Positions 1 through 7,782 of a DNA stretch of 64,000 bases are shown in pieces. The translations under genes and the position numbers were made by a program. The notes under the pieces were generated by a model. The model was not told where the DNA came from. It made no database searches and worked only from the letters and a program-made list of their open reading frames with translations. The stretch's first letter is position 1. Every line of letters starts with the position of its first letter. Location of the stretch: contig NZ_CP015418.1 of the NCBI RefSeq assembly GCF_001633165.1, forward strand, positions 1 through 64,000. Direction: 5' to 3'. The stretch comes from Rhodovulum sulfidophilum DSM 1374. GTDB lineage: Bacteria > Pseudomonadota > Alphaproteobacteria > Rhodobacterales > Rhodobacteraceae.

Positions 1-26
1 GCCCCTCATCCCCGAAAGGACCCCCC

Positions 27-137
27 ATGCACCTCGTGCCCGACTGGCGCGGCGGCAAATTGCCTCCGCGCCGCCGACCTGCCGCTCGTGGTCGCTATCT
101 GAAACGTACTGAGCACCTGGCCCTGATAGCCGAATGA
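27..137 (+). pseudogene. Orphan 5' end of the holin-like gene (duplicate)
   Basis: The first 24 bases from the ATG at 27 match the start of the holin-like gene at 868 with one mismatch (MHLVPDWR against MHLVPHWR). After that the reading frame runs into unrelated sequence and stops at 135-137. This looks like the left half of a lysis gene interrupted when the toxin-antitoxin cassette at 138-867 arrived, leaving a short direct repeat on each side. The 36-residue product is unlikely to function. Confidence 0.6.
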
Positions 138-467
138 TCAGGAGGGGTTGAAGGGTGCGGCCTGTTGACGGGCCACTGCCTCTACCGTGTCGGGGTTGTT
201 ATCGATGACGGACAATAGCAGGCGCGCCGCCGGATCGGGCCTGCGCCGCCCCTGCTCCCAGTTGTTGATCGTGGCCGCGGGGATACCGAAGCGCTTTTCG
301 AATGCAGCGGCAGATCGGGCCACCTTCTTGCGGATTTCCCTGATCCGAGACGGTGGCATGGGATCGACATTGCGGGCTTCGAGGCTAATCTCGCCACGTT
401 TCCAGGCGCGGGCCTCCTCAAGTCCTTCCTTGAGGGCTTCGCCGAGATCAAAAGTCTCATCAGTCAT
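138..467 (-). CDS. HigA/NadS-like XRE antitoxin
   Basis: A 109-residue DNA-binding antitoxin. A helix-turn-helix lies at about residues 50-90 (AAFEKRFGIPAATINNWEQG), the usual place in HigA-type antitoxins, which have a variable N-terminus and a C-terminal HTH. Its ATG at 467 overlaps the end of the toxin gene by 8 bases, so the order is toxin first, as in higBA. It should neutralise the toxin and repress the operon through the inverted repeat at 797-841. The function follows from family and gene order; the exact subfamily is uncertain. Confidence 0.85.
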   Translation of the reverse strand: MTDETFDLGEALKEGLEEARAWKRGEISLEARNVDPMPPSRIREIRKKVARSAAAFEKRFGIPAATINNWEQGRRRPDPAARLLLSVIDNNPDTVEAVARQQAAPFNPS

Positions 468-783
468 CGTGGAGATCCTCCAGCATCTTGAGAATGGCCT
501 TGCGCTGCGTGGTCGTGAGGTCGCTCTGTTCTTTCTTCATGTAGGCAGTAATCATGATCGCCACATCATCGTTCACCATCAGGAAATAGATCGCGCGTCC
601 GCCTCCACTCTTCCCCTTGTTGCGCAGGCCGAAACGGATCTTGCGCACACCACGCAACCCCTGGATGACGTCACCAGCTTCAGGGTTCGTCGCGATCATC
701 TGCTCGACAGCCTCGGCCTCCGCTTCCGTTGCCCGAATGCGCTTGAGGTCTTTCAGGTAGCGTTTGGTGCGAACAATCTTCAT
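460..783 (-). CDS. RelE/HigB-type toxin (mRNA interferase-like)
   Basis: A 107-residue RelE/ParE-superfamily toxin beginning MKIVRTKRYLKDLKRI. The frame stays open for 34 codons upstream, but the ATG at 783 is chosen because upstream codons lie inside the operator and the family normally starts with this strand. Conserved features are the basic helix 1, the strand KIRFGLRNKGKSGGGRAIYF and the C-terminal strand IMITAYMKKEQSDLT. Such toxins cleave mRNA on the ribosome or poison gyrase. It is the first gene of the operon, directly downstream of a promoter and operator. Confidence 0.85.
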   Translation of the reverse strand: MKIVRTKRYLKDLKRIRATEAEAEAVEQMIATNPEAGDVIQGLRGVRKIRFGLRNKGKSGGGRAIYFLMVNDDVAIMITAYMKKEQSDLTTTQRKAILKMLEDLHDD

Positions 784-796
784 GCCCAGATAAATA

Positions 797-841
797 CGCC
801 ATTGGCGTAATTTCGGCAACCCGAAAATTGCGCCAATGGCG
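797..841. promoter_or_regulatory. Operator/promoter of the toxin-antitoxin operon
   Basis: A near-perfect inverted repeat: left arm CGCCATTGGCGTAATTTCGG (797-816), right arm at 821-841 its complement apart from small differences. Each arm begins with a shorter palindrome (CGCCATTGGCG). On the minus strand TTGCCG and TATTTA sit 17 bases apart inside the repeat and can serve as -35 and -10 for the toxin ATG at 783. This fits autorepression by the antitoxin. Confidence 0.7.
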
Positions 842-867
842 TATAATTTCAACCGCAGGAGACCAAA

Positions 868-1080
868 ATGCACCTCGTGCCCCACTGGCGCGCGCTGATC
901 CGGCGCGCCTGGTCGATCCGTCTCATCCTGCTCGCGGGCCTGCTGTCAGGGCTCGAGGCCGGGCTCTCGCTGGCCTCGCCCGATCTGCTGGGGATCCCGC
1001 GCGGGCTCTTCGCCGGGCTCTCGGCGCTGGTCACCGCGGCCGCCTTCGCTGCCCGGTTGATCGCCCAGAGGATGGAGTAA
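868..1080 (+). CDS. Holin-like small membrane protein
   Basis: A 70-residue protein with two hydrophobic segments (about residues 17-36 and 45-64) joined by a short Gly/Pro turn. It sits directly before the lysozyme gene. Small two-TM proteins in this position in Rhodobacterales prophages are taken as holins that time lysis. RBS CAGGAG lies 7 bases before the ATG. The 5' end is duplicated at 27. A holin role is inferred from size, topology and neighbours only. Confidence 0.65.
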   Translation: MHLVPHWRALIRRAWSIRLILLAGLLSGLEAGLSLASPDLLGIPRGLFAGLSALVTAAAFAARLIAQRME

Positions 1081-1084
1081 GCCG

Positions 1085-1594
1085 ATGCGCAGTATCCTGA
1101 AGCGCGGCGCCGCCGCCACCGCCCTCGCGCTCAGCTTCATCGGCGGCAATGAGGGCCTGAAGACAGAGGCCTATCTCGACATCGTCGGCGTGCCGACCGT
1201 CTGCTTCGGCGAAACCCGCGATGTGGAGATCGGCGACAGCTACACGCCCGCGGAGTGCCGGGCGATGTTCGCAGGGCGGCTCGCGGAGTTCGAGGCCGGG
1301 CTCGACCGGCTGATCGCGGATCCCCTCGAGGCCCGGATCCCCGACCGCACCTATGTCGCGATCCTCGACTGGGCCTATAATGTGGGCCTCGGCGCGGCCG
1401 CGCGCTCGACGCTGATCCGCAAGCTCAACGCGGGCGATCTGCGCGGCGCCTGCAATGAGCTTCCGCGCTGGCGCTTTGCGGGCGGCAAGGGCATTCGCGG
1501 CCTCCTGATCCGCCGCAACAAGGCCCGCCAGCTCTGCCATGAGGGGCTCGACGGGATCCCGGCCGAGGTGCCGTTCCGCTGGGGCGGCGCATGA
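1085..1594 (+). CDS. Phage endolysin, GH24 lysozyme, likely SAR type
   Basis: A 169-residue lysozyme that cleaves the glycan backbone of peptidoglycan. The GH24 catalytic triad with its fixed spacing is visible: Glu23 (GGNEG), eight residues, Asp32, five residues, Thr38 (GVPT). Later GH24 signatures are WAYNVG and RRNKARQLC. The N-terminus holds a short, weakly hydrophobic Gly/Ala-rich segment (residues 8-20) just before the catalytic Glu, as in signal-arrest-release endolysins such as phage P21 R. It is 4 bases after the holin-like gene and overlaps the next gene by ATGA. Confidence 0.9.
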   Translation: MRSILKRGAAATALALSFIGGNEGLKTEAYLDIVGVPTVCFGETRDVEIGDSYTPAECRAMFAGRLAEFEAGLDRLIADPLEARIPDRTYVAILDWAYNVGLGAAARSTLIRKLNAGDLRGACNELPRWRFAGGKGIRGLLIRRNKARQLCHEGLDGIPAEVPFRWGGA

Positions 1595-1932
1595 GGGTGC
1601 TCCTCGCGGCGCTGCTGCTGGCCGGATGCGGTGGGCTGCCGGTGCCGCTCGGCCCCAACGTCGCCGCGAATGTCCAGGCCGGGGCCGAAAACGTGCAGGG
1701 CCAGAAGGTCGAGAACGCGCCCAGCATCGTCCGGCCCCGCGCCCGCGAGATCCGCCAGGAGCAATCCGAGAACCGCCTCCGCGCCGACCGCGTCGACACC
1801 GTCATCGTCAATGTCATTCCGCCCTGGATCGTGCTGGTCGCGCTGATCGGATGGATCGCCCCCTCGCCGGGCGAGATCGGGCGGCGGATCGGGCGGCGGA
1901 TCGGCGAAGCGGTCACGCGCCGCCGGGCCTGA
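1591..1932 (+). CDS. Lipoprotein with C-terminal TM: candidate u-spanin
   Basis: A 113-residue protein with a lipobox at the very start (LLLAGC, Cys13), a charged middle rich in Arg/Glu (residues 45-70), one hydrophobic segment (about residues 71-89, VIVNVIPPWIVLVALIGWIA) and a basic C-terminus. An outer-membrane lipid anchor plus an inner-membrane helix is the layout of unimolecular spanins such as T1 gp11, which fuse the two membranes in the last step of lysis. Its start overlaps the lysozyme stop (ATGA), so it belongs to the lysis cassette. No sequence similarity to a named spanin was recognised. Confidence 0.6.
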   Translation: MRVLLAALLLAGCGGLPVPLGPNVAANVQAGAENVQGQKVENAPSIVRPRAREIRQEQSENRLRADRVDTVIVNVIPPWIVLVALIGWIAPSPGEIGRRIGRRIGEAVTRRRA

Positions 1933-2082
1933 GAGTTCCCCCCGCTTTCGGGCGGGGGCAAGGCGGTGTTGCAGCACCGCCTCACCACGCAGCCTGCGTC
2001 AACAGAAACTGCGCCGACACCCGAGAGGGAATCTGTCGCCCGGCTCTCGCGAGAGCGGGCGGACCTAGAACAGGTTCCTGAC

Positions 2083-2898
2083 ATGAACGAAATGCGAAAA
2101 ACCGTCCCCGCAACCCCCGTCGCCCCCTGGATGGGCGGCAAGAAGGCCCTGCACCGGCGGATCATCGAGCGGATCGAGGCGATCCCGCACCGCACCTATG
2201 TCGAGCCCTTCCTCGGCATGGGCGGGGTCTTCCTGCGCCGAAGCTGGCGCCCGCGTCTGGAGGTGGCGAACGATCTGAACGGCGAGATCACCAATCTCTT
2301 CCGCGTGCTGCAGCGCCATTATCCGCAGCTGATGGAGGTGATGCGGTTCCAGATCACCTCGCGCCGCGAATTCGAGCGGCTCCGCGCCTGCGATCCGGCC
2401 ACGCTGACCGATCTGGAACGCGCCGCGCGCTTCCTCTACCTGCAGCGGCTGGCCTTCGGCGGGCAGCTCGGCGGGGTTTTCGCCGTGCAGCCTGGCTGCG
2501 GGCCACGCTTCAGCCTGGCCCGGATCGGCCCGCTGTTGGACGCCGCCCATGCCCGGCTCGACGGCGTGGTCTTCGAGAACCTGCCCTGGCAGGAGGTGCT
2601 GGCGCGCTATGACGGCCCGCAGGCGCTGTTCTATCTCGATCCGCCCTATTGGGGCGGCGAGGACGATTACGGCAAGGGGCTCTTCGACCGCGACCAGTTC
2701 GCCGAGCTGGCCGAGCGCCTGGCCAGGATCGAGGGCGCCTTCGTGCTGTCGATCAACGACCGGCCCGAGATCCGCGATCTGTTCGGTGCCTTCCTGATCG
2801 AGGAGGTGCGGCTGACTTACTCGGTCTCGAAGAGCGGCGCGACCGCCGCGCGGGAGTTGATCATCGCCAATCGCGAGGTCAGGGTGGGGCTCGTATGA
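2083..2898 (+). CDS. D12-class N6-adenine DNA methyltransferase (phage Dam-like)
   Basis: A 271-residue S-adenosylmethionine-dependent adenine methylase. Visible motifs are WMGGKKAL near the N-terminus, motif I FLGMGGVF (SAM binding) and motif IV DPPYWGG (catalytic). The ATG at 2083 is chosen because the 39 upstream codons lack family similarity. No partner restriction enzyme is adjacent, so it is probably an orphan phage methylase that protects phage DNA. Pieces of its 3' half recur at 25563-25908 and 48985-49183. Confidence 0.88.
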   Translation: MNEMRKTVPATPVAPWMGGKKALHRRIIERIEAIPHRTYVEPFLGMGGVFLRRSWRPRLEVANDLNGEITNLFRVLQRHYPQLMEVMRFQITSRREFERLRACDPATLTDLERAARFLYLQRLAFGGQLGGVFAVQPGCGPRFSLARIGPLLDAAHARLDGVVFENLPWQEVLARYDGPQALFYLDPPYWGGEDDYGKGLFDRDQFAELAERLARIEGAFVLSINDRPEIRDLFGAFLIEEVRLTYSVSKSGATAARELIIANREVRVGLV

Positions 2899-2960
2899 GT
2901 TCCCCCGGCCCGGTCGACGTTTAACCGGATCTTGGGGGCGCCCGGTAAAAGGTCTGCCCC

Positions 2961-3536
2961 ATGCGCCGTCTCCTGTCCCTGCTTCTGCTGAGCCTGACGC
3001 TCCTGACCTGCGCGCCGGTCGCGCAGGCGCCGCAGAGCGTTGCACCGGCCGTGCCCTATGAGCGCGCGGCCTTCGGCTCGGGCTGGACCGATCCCGACGG
3101 CGACTGTCTCGACACCCGGGCCGAGCTGCTGGCGGCTCTCTCCACCGTGCCGGTGCGGCTCGCGCCCTCGGGCTGCTCGGTGCGCCACGGCCGCTGGTTT
3201 GCGCCCTATACCGGGCAGGTGGTCACCGAGGCGGGCGATCTCGACATCGATCACATCGTGCCGCTGCGCTATGCGTGGGGCCATGGTGCCGCCAGTTGGT
3301 CGGCCCAGAAGCGCGCCCGCTTCGCCCGCGATCCCGTCAACCTGCTGCCCGTCAGCGCCTCGGCGAACCGCTCGAAAGGCGCGCGCGGGCCGCTGGACTG
3401 GTTGCCGCCCGATCCGGGGTTCCGCTGTCAGTATGTGCTGCGGTTCAGGCGGATCGCCGCGAGCTACGGCCTGGTGCAGTCCGCCGCCGAGGAGCGGGAA
3501 CTGGTCGCGCTGACCGGGCGGCTGTGTGGGACGTAA
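2961..3536 (+). CDS. Secreted HNH endonuclease family protein
   Basis: A 191-residue protein with a hydrophobic signal sequence (residues 3-17, with a possible lipobox LLTC) and an HNH-type core: DLDIDHIVPLRYAW supplies the Asp-His pair and RDPVNLLPVSASANRSKGA the downstream Asn. This fits the DUF1524/GmrSD C-terminal-like family of secreted nucleases, often with Cys pairs (GDC, SGCS, FRCQ, LCGT) that may form disulfides. The last part is duplicated at 25954-26162. It follows the methylase, 62 bases downstream. Confidence 0.75.
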   Translation: MRRLLSLLLLSLTLLTCAPVAQAPQSVAPAVPYERAAFGSGWTDPDGDCLDTRAELLAALSTVPVRLAPSGCSVRHGRWFAPYTGQVVTEAGDLDIDHIVPLRYAWGHGAASWSAQKRARFARDPVNLLPVSASANRSKGARGPLDWLPPDPGFRCQYVLRFRRIAASYGLVQSAAEERELVALTGRLCGT

Positions 3537-3540
3537 GGGC

Positions 3541-3706
3541 GGATTGTGTTGAAAAACTCCGGCCGCGGTTGAGAGGTCGCCTGAGTTTGGAACGCCGTTC
3601 TTCACAGGGGCAGCAAAGGTCCATTTACGAGGCAGGATCGCAGAAAAGCGGAACCATGTCCCGTGAGCTTGTGCTCCGCGGCCCCGCAAGCGAGTTTTTC
3701 AAGAGT
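3541..3706. repeat. MITE-A copy 1 (inverted relative to copies 2 and 3)
   Basis: A non-coding element of about 160 bp bounded by TGTTGAAAAACTC and GAGTTTTTCAA, starting 4 bases after the HNH stop codon. The same sequence in the opposite direction is at 11052-11215 and 45623-45790. It carries no coding capacity. The ends resemble those of the IS1182-like element at 52043, which might move it. Confidence 0.75.
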
Positions 3707-3890
3707 ATGGGCGGAGAGCGGTCGTTCGTGGTATTCGCAAGCCGCCCCCTGAACTTCCCCAGAGCGGACCATGACCACCGCAATCGCCGGGTCGCAATGC
3801 CGGATGATGGCACCGCGCGTCGAGCGACTGCTCAAATCAAGAAAACTGAATTATACACCCAAGGGACTCGGGTCACGGCTTGATGAAAGC

Positions 3891-4913
3891 TCAGTTGCCA
3901 GTCAAGGAGCTACCAGCGCCACTGATCCACCACTGTACGACGCTCCCCGTCAAGCTGCCGACGACACCAAGTGCGAGGGCCACCGAAACATAAATGGCAA
4001 TCACCATTGGGCTGGTCTTTCTCGTCTGCAACTTAACAAAAGCTGAAAATCCCTGCAGGCCATTTTGGCCATTGCGTTCAAACTTTTTGCGCCAGTGATA
4101 GACCACCATCCCGTTCTCCAAGCCTTCGGGAACATAGTCTTTCCAAATCTCAGTTTCGAGCAAGCGGCTTTTATGCCACTCGGAATGGGACGATGTGATC
4201 GACGAAGTCACGGGGACCACGGCCAAGAACACAATGCGAGATACATGGGCGAGGCCATGCTTGGCGGCGTCTGCTAATGCTTCGATTGATGTCGGCAGAG
4301 TGCGTGCTTCATTTAAACGACAATCGATATACTCAATTTCTTCAAAGCCGCTAGTCCAAGCTCGGTCCTTCGGCTTGATGGCGGTCACAAATGGCCTTAT
4401 ATCCTGTATCGGCGGCAGGAGGCGAAGGCGGAAGTAACCGCATTCTGCCTCGCCCACGCACTGTCTCCCGAGGGCACCCAACGCCTGTGCGGTGATCGAG
4501 ATTAAAGTGCCCCCATCTTTCTCCAAGACTTGGAGCTCGTCGCGGTCGATTAAGTCGTTTTCGACCGAGAAAAGATGAACGTGACAATAGGTTTCGACAC
4601 CAACCTTAAGCTCTACTGACTTACCGTTTGGCTTGCTTGTCGACGACAGAGTTTCGTTGAAAATACCCTGAGCAAGGCCAGTAGATAAAAACTCGGGCCC
4701 GAGGTCTTTAATGTCCTTATGGCCCAGAGGAAAGGGGACGAAAATTCGAATCACCGACAACGCAGAGGGATTTCTTGGCATCACTCCAATTTCGACGAAA
4801 TCGCGGCGATTTTTTGCTGAGAAATGCCAAAGGTTTACATGAAACTCAGTCGTGACTTCTGCGTCGGCGGCAGCAAGTTCGCACCAGAATGCCACCGATC
4901 TGTTTTCAGACAT
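3891..4913 (-). CDS. Unknown protein with C-terminal membrane anchor (4th gene of ASCH/PIN operon)
   Basis: A 340-residue protein not recognised as any family. Most is soluble mixed alpha/beta. Close to the C-terminus lies one strong hydrophobic segment (MVIAIYVSVALALGVVGSLT, about residues 305-324) with only a short tail after it, so it is probably tail-anchored in the inner membrane with the bulk in the cytoplasm. Its ATG overlaps the end of the P-loop kinase gene by 8 bases, placing it in the same transcript. By position it could be the effector or sensor of the operon. Base composition is less GC-rich than neighbouring phage genes. Confidence 0.8.
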   Translation of the reverse strand: MSENRSVAFWCELAAADAEVTTEFHVNLWHFSAKNRRDFVEIGVMPRNPSALSVIRIFVPFPLGHKDIKDLGPEFLSTGLAQGIFNETLSSTSKPNGKSVELKVGVETYCHVHLFSVENDLIDRDELQVLEKDGGTLISITAQALGALGRQCVGEAECGYFRLRLLPPIQDIRPFVTAIKPKDRAWTSGFEEIEYIDCRLNEARTLPTSIEALADAAKHGLAHVSRIVFLAVVPVTSSITSSHSEWHKSRLLETEIWKDYVPEGLENGMVVYHWRKKFERNGQNGLQGFSAFVKLQTRKTSPMVIAIYVSVALALGVVGSLTGSVVQWWISGAGSSLTGN

Positions 4914-5475
4914 CGGGTTCGACCTCTTGGAGGGAGCTCAAGACGCGGGTTAACTCGGGGTCATCGCCGCCGTTCACAAAATAAATAGGTATACTCAAAT
5001 TATCTGAGATGTCACGTGCGGCTGCAATCGCAACGCGCTGCTGTTTGGTTAGAAAGTCAACGCTTCGATCAGGTCGTAGTCGCCTTGCATCGCGCTCCCG
5101 ATTTCGGCGAATCCTTCGAGGCTCATCTTTGATAAAAACCATGAAGTCGGGGTCAATCTTCCGGAAGACGTCTGAACTAACATGGGCCAACCCGTCAGGG
5201 GTATCAATGATTACATGTGCGTCCAAGATGACTAGGGTCGTATCAGGATCAATGCATCGGTTGAATGCTTCGATCAGGGCAGCTTGGTTGTCGTCGATGC
5301 AGCGAGCGCGAAGGTCGTCTTGGGGTGTTGGCTGTTCCTCCTTCTGCGCGAGCGATTCCCGAATGAGAGTGCTTGCAGAAAGAATTTGCATCGGTATGGC
5401 TGCGCGCACTTTGTTAAGTAGCCATGTCTTTCCAACTCCGGAGATGCCAACGACGATGCCAACTCTTTGCCTCAT
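4906..5475 (-). CDS. P-loop kinase resembling archaeal-type adenylate kinase
   Basis: A 189-residue nucleotide kinase-like protein. Walker A GISGVGKT lies at residues 10-17 directly after the first strand. The C-terminal half, with DPDFMVFIKDEPRRIRRNRE, RRLRPDR and a run of Gln-Arg-Ala-Ala helices, is the layout of archaeal AdkA. The ATG at 5475 overlaps the stop of the upstream gene as ATGA, so it is preferred over an ATG 7 codons earlier. It may phosphorylate a nucleotide or a small ligand for its neighbours; that role is inference. Confidence 0.75.
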   Translation of the reverse strand: MRQRVGIVVGISGVGKTWLLNKVRAAIPMQILSASTLIRESLAQKEEQPTPQDDLRARCIDDNQAALIEAFNRCIDPDTTLVILDAHVIIDTPDGLAHVSSDVFRKIDPDFMVFIKDEPRRIRRNRERDARRLRPDRSVDFLTKQQRVAIAAARDISDNLSIPIYFVNGGDDPELTRVLSSLQEVEPDV

Positions 5476-7013
5476 AGCGAAAAACCGAAGTTGCACCGAT
5501 CCAAGGCTTCGTGAAGTCGCACCCCACTTAGCTCGATAATGGATCGTGGCGGGTGGCCCGAAAAAATCCCGGCATCTTGCAGTTCGTCGAGCGAGATGGG
5601 TGGGTCAATATAACCAACGAGCAAGTAGTTGATGACCTTTACCGGGCGATCGGATGTTGCTTTATAGCCCTCTAGCTCCTTTTCGCTGTAAACGGATCGC
5701 CCTCCGGTCAGCTTCATAAGATCTTTGGTTGACGTCGCAAATGAGACATCATCGAGAACACCCACCGCTGTCAGTGCTTGTGATGGATTTTCAATAGATT
5801 TTCCTTTGTAAAAGAACAATACGGATCCGGGCGGTCCAAGGTTCGATGGTGCGCGACAGAGGTAAACCTTGCGGATGGTGTTGCCTGGTCGTCTTGGACC
5901 TGCGCCATGCATAGTATCGCGAAACATGTCAGGCTGACGCGCATTCCTGAGATCCGGATACAGAACGTCATGGTAGTCTTCTTTGATCGGGATGACAAAA
6001 CCACGCACACCTGTATCGGCGACAAAGCGTGGATAGCTTTTCCGATCTATTTCATAGACTGAGGTGCCATCGATACGTGTCAGTCGTGTATTCGAGAAAC
6101 AGCGCTCGAGAACAAGTTCGCCATCTAAACCTTTGGTGCCGGATTTCTCGAAGCCATAAAACTCCAAAAGAGCGATCAGTGCGTCTTGATCAGGGTAAGC
6201 CGTCAGATAAGCTAGATCATAACCATTCTTTTGAGCAAACCACAGTACCTTCTTGAGTAACAACTCTCCGAGTTTTACGCCCCTTTTTTCTGGGCCGACC
6301 TTAAATGTACAGATTTTCAATATTTTTTGCGCTTTGTGTATCGCGTCGGTGTTGGCTCCGGTTTCATCCTTGCGGACGATCAAGCCAGCAATTTCGTCAT
6401 TGTCATAGACGACCCAGCACGAGCGTCGTTCTGCCACACATTTCGTCTTCCACCAGTTATTAAATTCAGGATACCCCTCGCGAAGGCTGTCGAAAAAGTT
6501 GTCGGTAATCGGTATCGTGTGAGCAGAAACGTCCGCCACATGTCGGATGGGTACGGCGCGTGGTTCATACGTCGTTATGAGAAGTTGAGCCGCATCTGCT
6601 ATAAACAACACACGGTTTGCGAGGTCCGGTGCGTATTTTTGGGCGCGTTCATGCAGCCCCTGATCTTCCGTTACAAGAAAATCCGAGGCATTGATGTACA
6701 GCGCGTGGAGTAAGGTGGCGTCGACCTCATCATTGTGTTTTCGGATCCTGCCGAAGGCCCGCTGTAGATCTTCTTTGGTGACGCCCTTGACCTTTTCAAG
6801 GATTTGGAATTTGTCGACCTTGCTCAGCGAAATCGCACGGCGCGCGGCATCCTTGTCGCGATTGATGTCATCGCGCGCGGCTTCATGTACCAGAACATCG
6901 ACTTTGTGCTTCGCAGCTAACTGAGAGAACTTGGCATAGGCGGGCTTGACGGTGTGATTGTCTTCAAGGCCGATGATGATGTTCGTATCAATGAGATACG
7001 ACTGCGTGCTCAT
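5472..7013 (-). CDS. Three-domain PIN - GNAT - PUA/ASCH-like protein
   Basis: A 513-residue protein with three parts. Residues 1-140 are a PIN nuclease domain with acidic residues at Asp9 (LIDTNIII), Glu44, Asp98 (DEVDATLLHAL) and Asp117 (LVTEDQGL). Residues about 160-310 look like a GNAT acetyltransferase (TFKVGPEKRGVKLGELLLKK is the CoA-binding loop, YGFEKSG the end). Residues 330-513 look PUA/EVE/ASCH-like, with a strand-rich NTIRKVYLCRAP...SVLFFYKGK region. PIN domains usually cut RNA. The start overlaps the XRE-ASCH gene by 26 bases. A role as the toxin or effector partner is inferred. Confidence 0.8.
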   Translation of the reverse strand: MSTQSYLIDTNIIIGLEDNHTVKPAYAKFSQLAAKHKVDVLVHEAARDDINRDKDAARRAISLSKVDKFQILEKVKGVTKEDLQRAFGRIRKHNDEVDATLLHALYINASDFLVTEDQGLHERAQKYAPDLANRVLFIADAAQLLITTYEPRAVPIRHVADVSAHTIPITDNFFDSLREGYPEFNNWWKTKCVAERRSCWVVYDNDEIAGLIVRKDETGANTDAIHKAQKILKICTFKVGPEKRGVKLGELLLKKVLWFAQKNGYDLAYLTAYPDQDALIALLEFYGFEKSGTKGLDGELVLERCFSNTRLTRIDGTSVYEIDRKSYPRFVADTGVRGFVIPIKEDYHDVLYPDLRNARQPDMFRDTMHGAGPRRPGNTIRKVYLCRAPSNLGPPGSVLFFYKGKSIENPSQALTAVGVLDDVSFATSTKDLMKLTGGRSVYSEKELEGYKATSDRPVKVINYLLVGYIDPPISLDELQDAGIFSGHPPRSIIELSGVRLHEALDRCNFGFSL

Positions 7014-7782
7014 TTTTAAGGGCCTTTCTTAAATCACGTTTCGCATACAAGAATGACTGGGGTGGCTCAAAGCCAAATCGCTCTCTAAGATAGGCAAGAC
7101 CCAACGGTGTTTCGAATGGCCGAACATTCGCAAACTCCAGCGCGAAACCTTCGTGCAAGCCTTCAAAGTAACGGTCAAATTCCGGGCGCTCGATGAACGC
7201 TACATCCGCGTAGCGTCGCCAAATTTCATCGATGGGAAGTTTCCTCACAGATGAGATTTCCGCTACGCCAACCATCGCACGTTCAGGAGACGTCGAATAA
7301 ATGTAGGCAATTGTACCTTCCGGTGCAGCCGCGGGAAACTTGCGCCGAAGCTCAACAGTCTTTTCGCCAGACATGATACGGCTACTAAATTTCGGGCGGA
7401 TACTAAGTACGACGTCCCTGTGAGGTCGGAACTGCTCTTCCGCGAAAATCGGAAGTACTAATTGGTCTTCCTGGTCAAGCTCGACGTCAAATGCCTCGCG
7501 CACACGCAGACACAACGAGCTACCCGCATCAAAGGCTGCGCTCACCTGAAGTGTTCCGCCAAGGGCTTCCACATATTTTTGGATCGTGCATAGCTGCATG
7601 TCGGCTCGGCCCTTCTCGAACTTTGATATCGAAGCCTGTCCAATGTTGAGGAGTTCGGCCATTTCGACTTGCGTCAAACCTGAGAGCTTCCGGATCTCTT
7701 TGAGAGCCTCACCAATCCTCAGAGATTGCTCATCCAAGCTTGATGCTCGAACCTCTACGACCTTGCCCTCTAGTTTGCCCAT
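6988..7782 (-). CDS. XRE regulator fused to an ASCH domain
   Basis: A 264-residue protein. An XRE helix-turn-helix covers about residues 27-75 (SGLTQVEMAELLNIGQASIS). An ASCH domain follows (about 120-235), opening with the diagnostic VVLSIRPKFSSRIMSGEKTV and containing IAYIYSTSPERAMVG. ASCH domains bind RNA or modified nucleotides. An in-frame GTG exists at 7791, but the ATG at 7782 has AGAGG at 8 bases and is preferred. It is the first gene of four overlapping genes and probably represses the operon. Confidence 0.85.
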   Translation of the reverse strand: MGKLEGKVVEVRASSLDEQSLRIGEALKEIRKLSGLTQVEMAELLNIGQASISKFEKGRADMQLCTIQKYVEALGGTLQVSAAFDAGSSLCLRVREAFDVELDQEDQLVLPIFAEEQFRPHRDVVLSIRPKFSSRIMSGEKTVELRRKFPAAAPEGTIAYIYSTSPERAMVGVAEISSVRKLPIDEIWRRYADVAFIERPEFDRYFEGLHEGFALEFANVRPFETPLGLAYLRERFGFEPPQSFLYAKRDLRKALKNEHAVVSH

